From positions 62,001 to 126,000 of the forward strand of contig CAWJIB010000004.1 in assembly GCA_963842835.1 (NCBI GenBank): DNA of 64,000 nt. Direction: 5' to 3'. The DNA comes from Roseiarcus sp963842835. GTDB lineage: Bacteria; Pseudomonadota; Alphaproteobacteria; Rhizobiales; Beijerinckiaceae. Numbering within the stretch: the first letter of the stretch is position 1; each line of letters opens with the position of its first letter. A model generated the notes under the pieces. The model worked only from the letters and a program-made list of their open reading frames with translations. It ran no database searches and was not told the DNA's origin. The translations under genes were made by a program, and so were the position numbers. Below are positions 63,514-64,000 of this stretch, piece by piece.

Positions 63514-64000
63514 ATGTCCAACGCCGACGCCTCCTCCGACGCCGAAACGCTCGCCGCGGCGCTGGCGCGCACCCGCCGGAGCTACGATGAGACGCCCTAT
63601 TTTTCGGCGCCGCTCATCCGCCTCCATCCAGCGCGAATGGCGGCCAACGCGCGCTGGTTCGGGCTCGACGCGCCCAGCGTGCGAACCGCGCGGGTGTTGG
63701 AGATCGGCTGCGCCTCGGGCGGCCATCTCATTCCGCTCGCAGCGGCGCTTCCCGAGGCGCGCTTCGTGGGCGTCGATCTCTCGGCGGCGCAGATTGCGGC
63801 GGGAAAGACGCGCATCGAGCGTCTCGGGTTGACGAATATCGCGCTCGACGCGCGCAGCCTCAGCGAGATCGGCGCGGCGGACGGGGAATTCGATTTTCTC
63901 GTCTGCCACGGCGTCTACAGCTGGATTCCTGCGCCGTTGCGCGAGGACCTGTTGCGCGTGGTCAAGGAACGCCTTTTGCCCGACGGAGTCGCGGTCGTCA
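63514..64000 (+). CDS. SAM-dependent methyltransferase, cut by window end
   Basis: The first 162 codons of a methyltransferase: YDETPYFSAPLIRLHPARMA, motif I VLEIGCASGGHLIPLAAALP and GVDLSAAQI, then DFLVCHGVYSWIPAPLREDL. This pattern is common to methyltransferases with a C-terminal regulatory domain. The 3' end lies outside the window. Confidence 0.8.
   Translation, partial: MSNADASSDAETLAAALARTRRSYDETPYFSAPLIRLHPARMAANARWFGLDAPSVRTARVLEIGCASGGHLIPLAAALPEARFVGVDLSAAQIAAGKTRIERLGLTNIALDARSLSEIGAADGEFDFLVCHGVYSWIPAPLREDLLRVVKERLLPDGVAVV

Overview
The window is G+C-rich bacterial DNA from an alphaproteobacterium, most likely a Hyphomicrobiales member related to Beijerinckiaceae/Methylocystaceae. 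This is inferred from the 5-aminolevulinate synthase (C4) heme route, the AapQMP-type transporter, a PmtA-like methyltransferase, and REP-type intergenic repeats. No species can be named from sequence alone.

Left chromosomal part (1-21.2 kb). A tricarballylate-type module comes first: a frameshifted GntR-family regulator, diverging from an MHS transporter (tcuC-like), tcuA and tcuB. A perfect dyad operator lies in the shared promoter region. A Kup potassium transporter follows. Between the convergent kup and pmtA genes sit two nearly identical IS110-family (IS1111-type) elements in inverted orientation around a REP pair. Next come topA, pyrB and a leftward heme biosynthesis run: hemC, hemA, hemE, a small exported protein, hemF and an aldo/keto reductase.

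Integrated island (about 21.26-56.67 kb). A 23-bp direct repeat (21237-21259 and 56670-56692) copies the 3' end of tRNA-Phe. A tyrosine integrase lies beside the intact tRNA, so the 35.4 kb between the repeats is an integrative element. From left to right it carries: a Hachiman-like nuclease/helicase pair whose helicase gene is broken; a membrane DnaJ protein with an exported neighbour; a zinc-finger primase-like protein; a Replic_Relax protein; two different TraG/VirD4/HerA-type ATPases; a ParDE-type toxin-antitoxin pair; an AlpA-like regulator; several small island genes including a DUF3768 protein; a chromate-resistance segment (PadR, c-type cytochrome-like protein, ChrA); small exported Tyr/Pro-rich proteins, a LysM protein and a SHOCT protein; a decayed IS21 element that split a small gene; HicBA; two replication/maintenance-type DNA-binding proteins; and a type I restriction-modification operon (hsdMSR plus a YgjP-like metalloprotease). 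No canonical relaxase or VirB machinery was seen, so the element looks mobilizable or uses an unusual transfer route.

Right chromosomal part (56.67-64 kb). It holds tRNA-Phe, a small exported protein, aapQ-aapM-aapP (the binding-protein gene is absent), a SAM methyltransferase, conserved unknown genes, a 2OG-Fe(II) oxygenase and a methyltransferase cut by the window edge.

Reading-frame breaks recur in the GntR regulator, the island helicase, hsdM and the IS21 genes. Each could be real decay or a base-calling error, and raw reads would decide.
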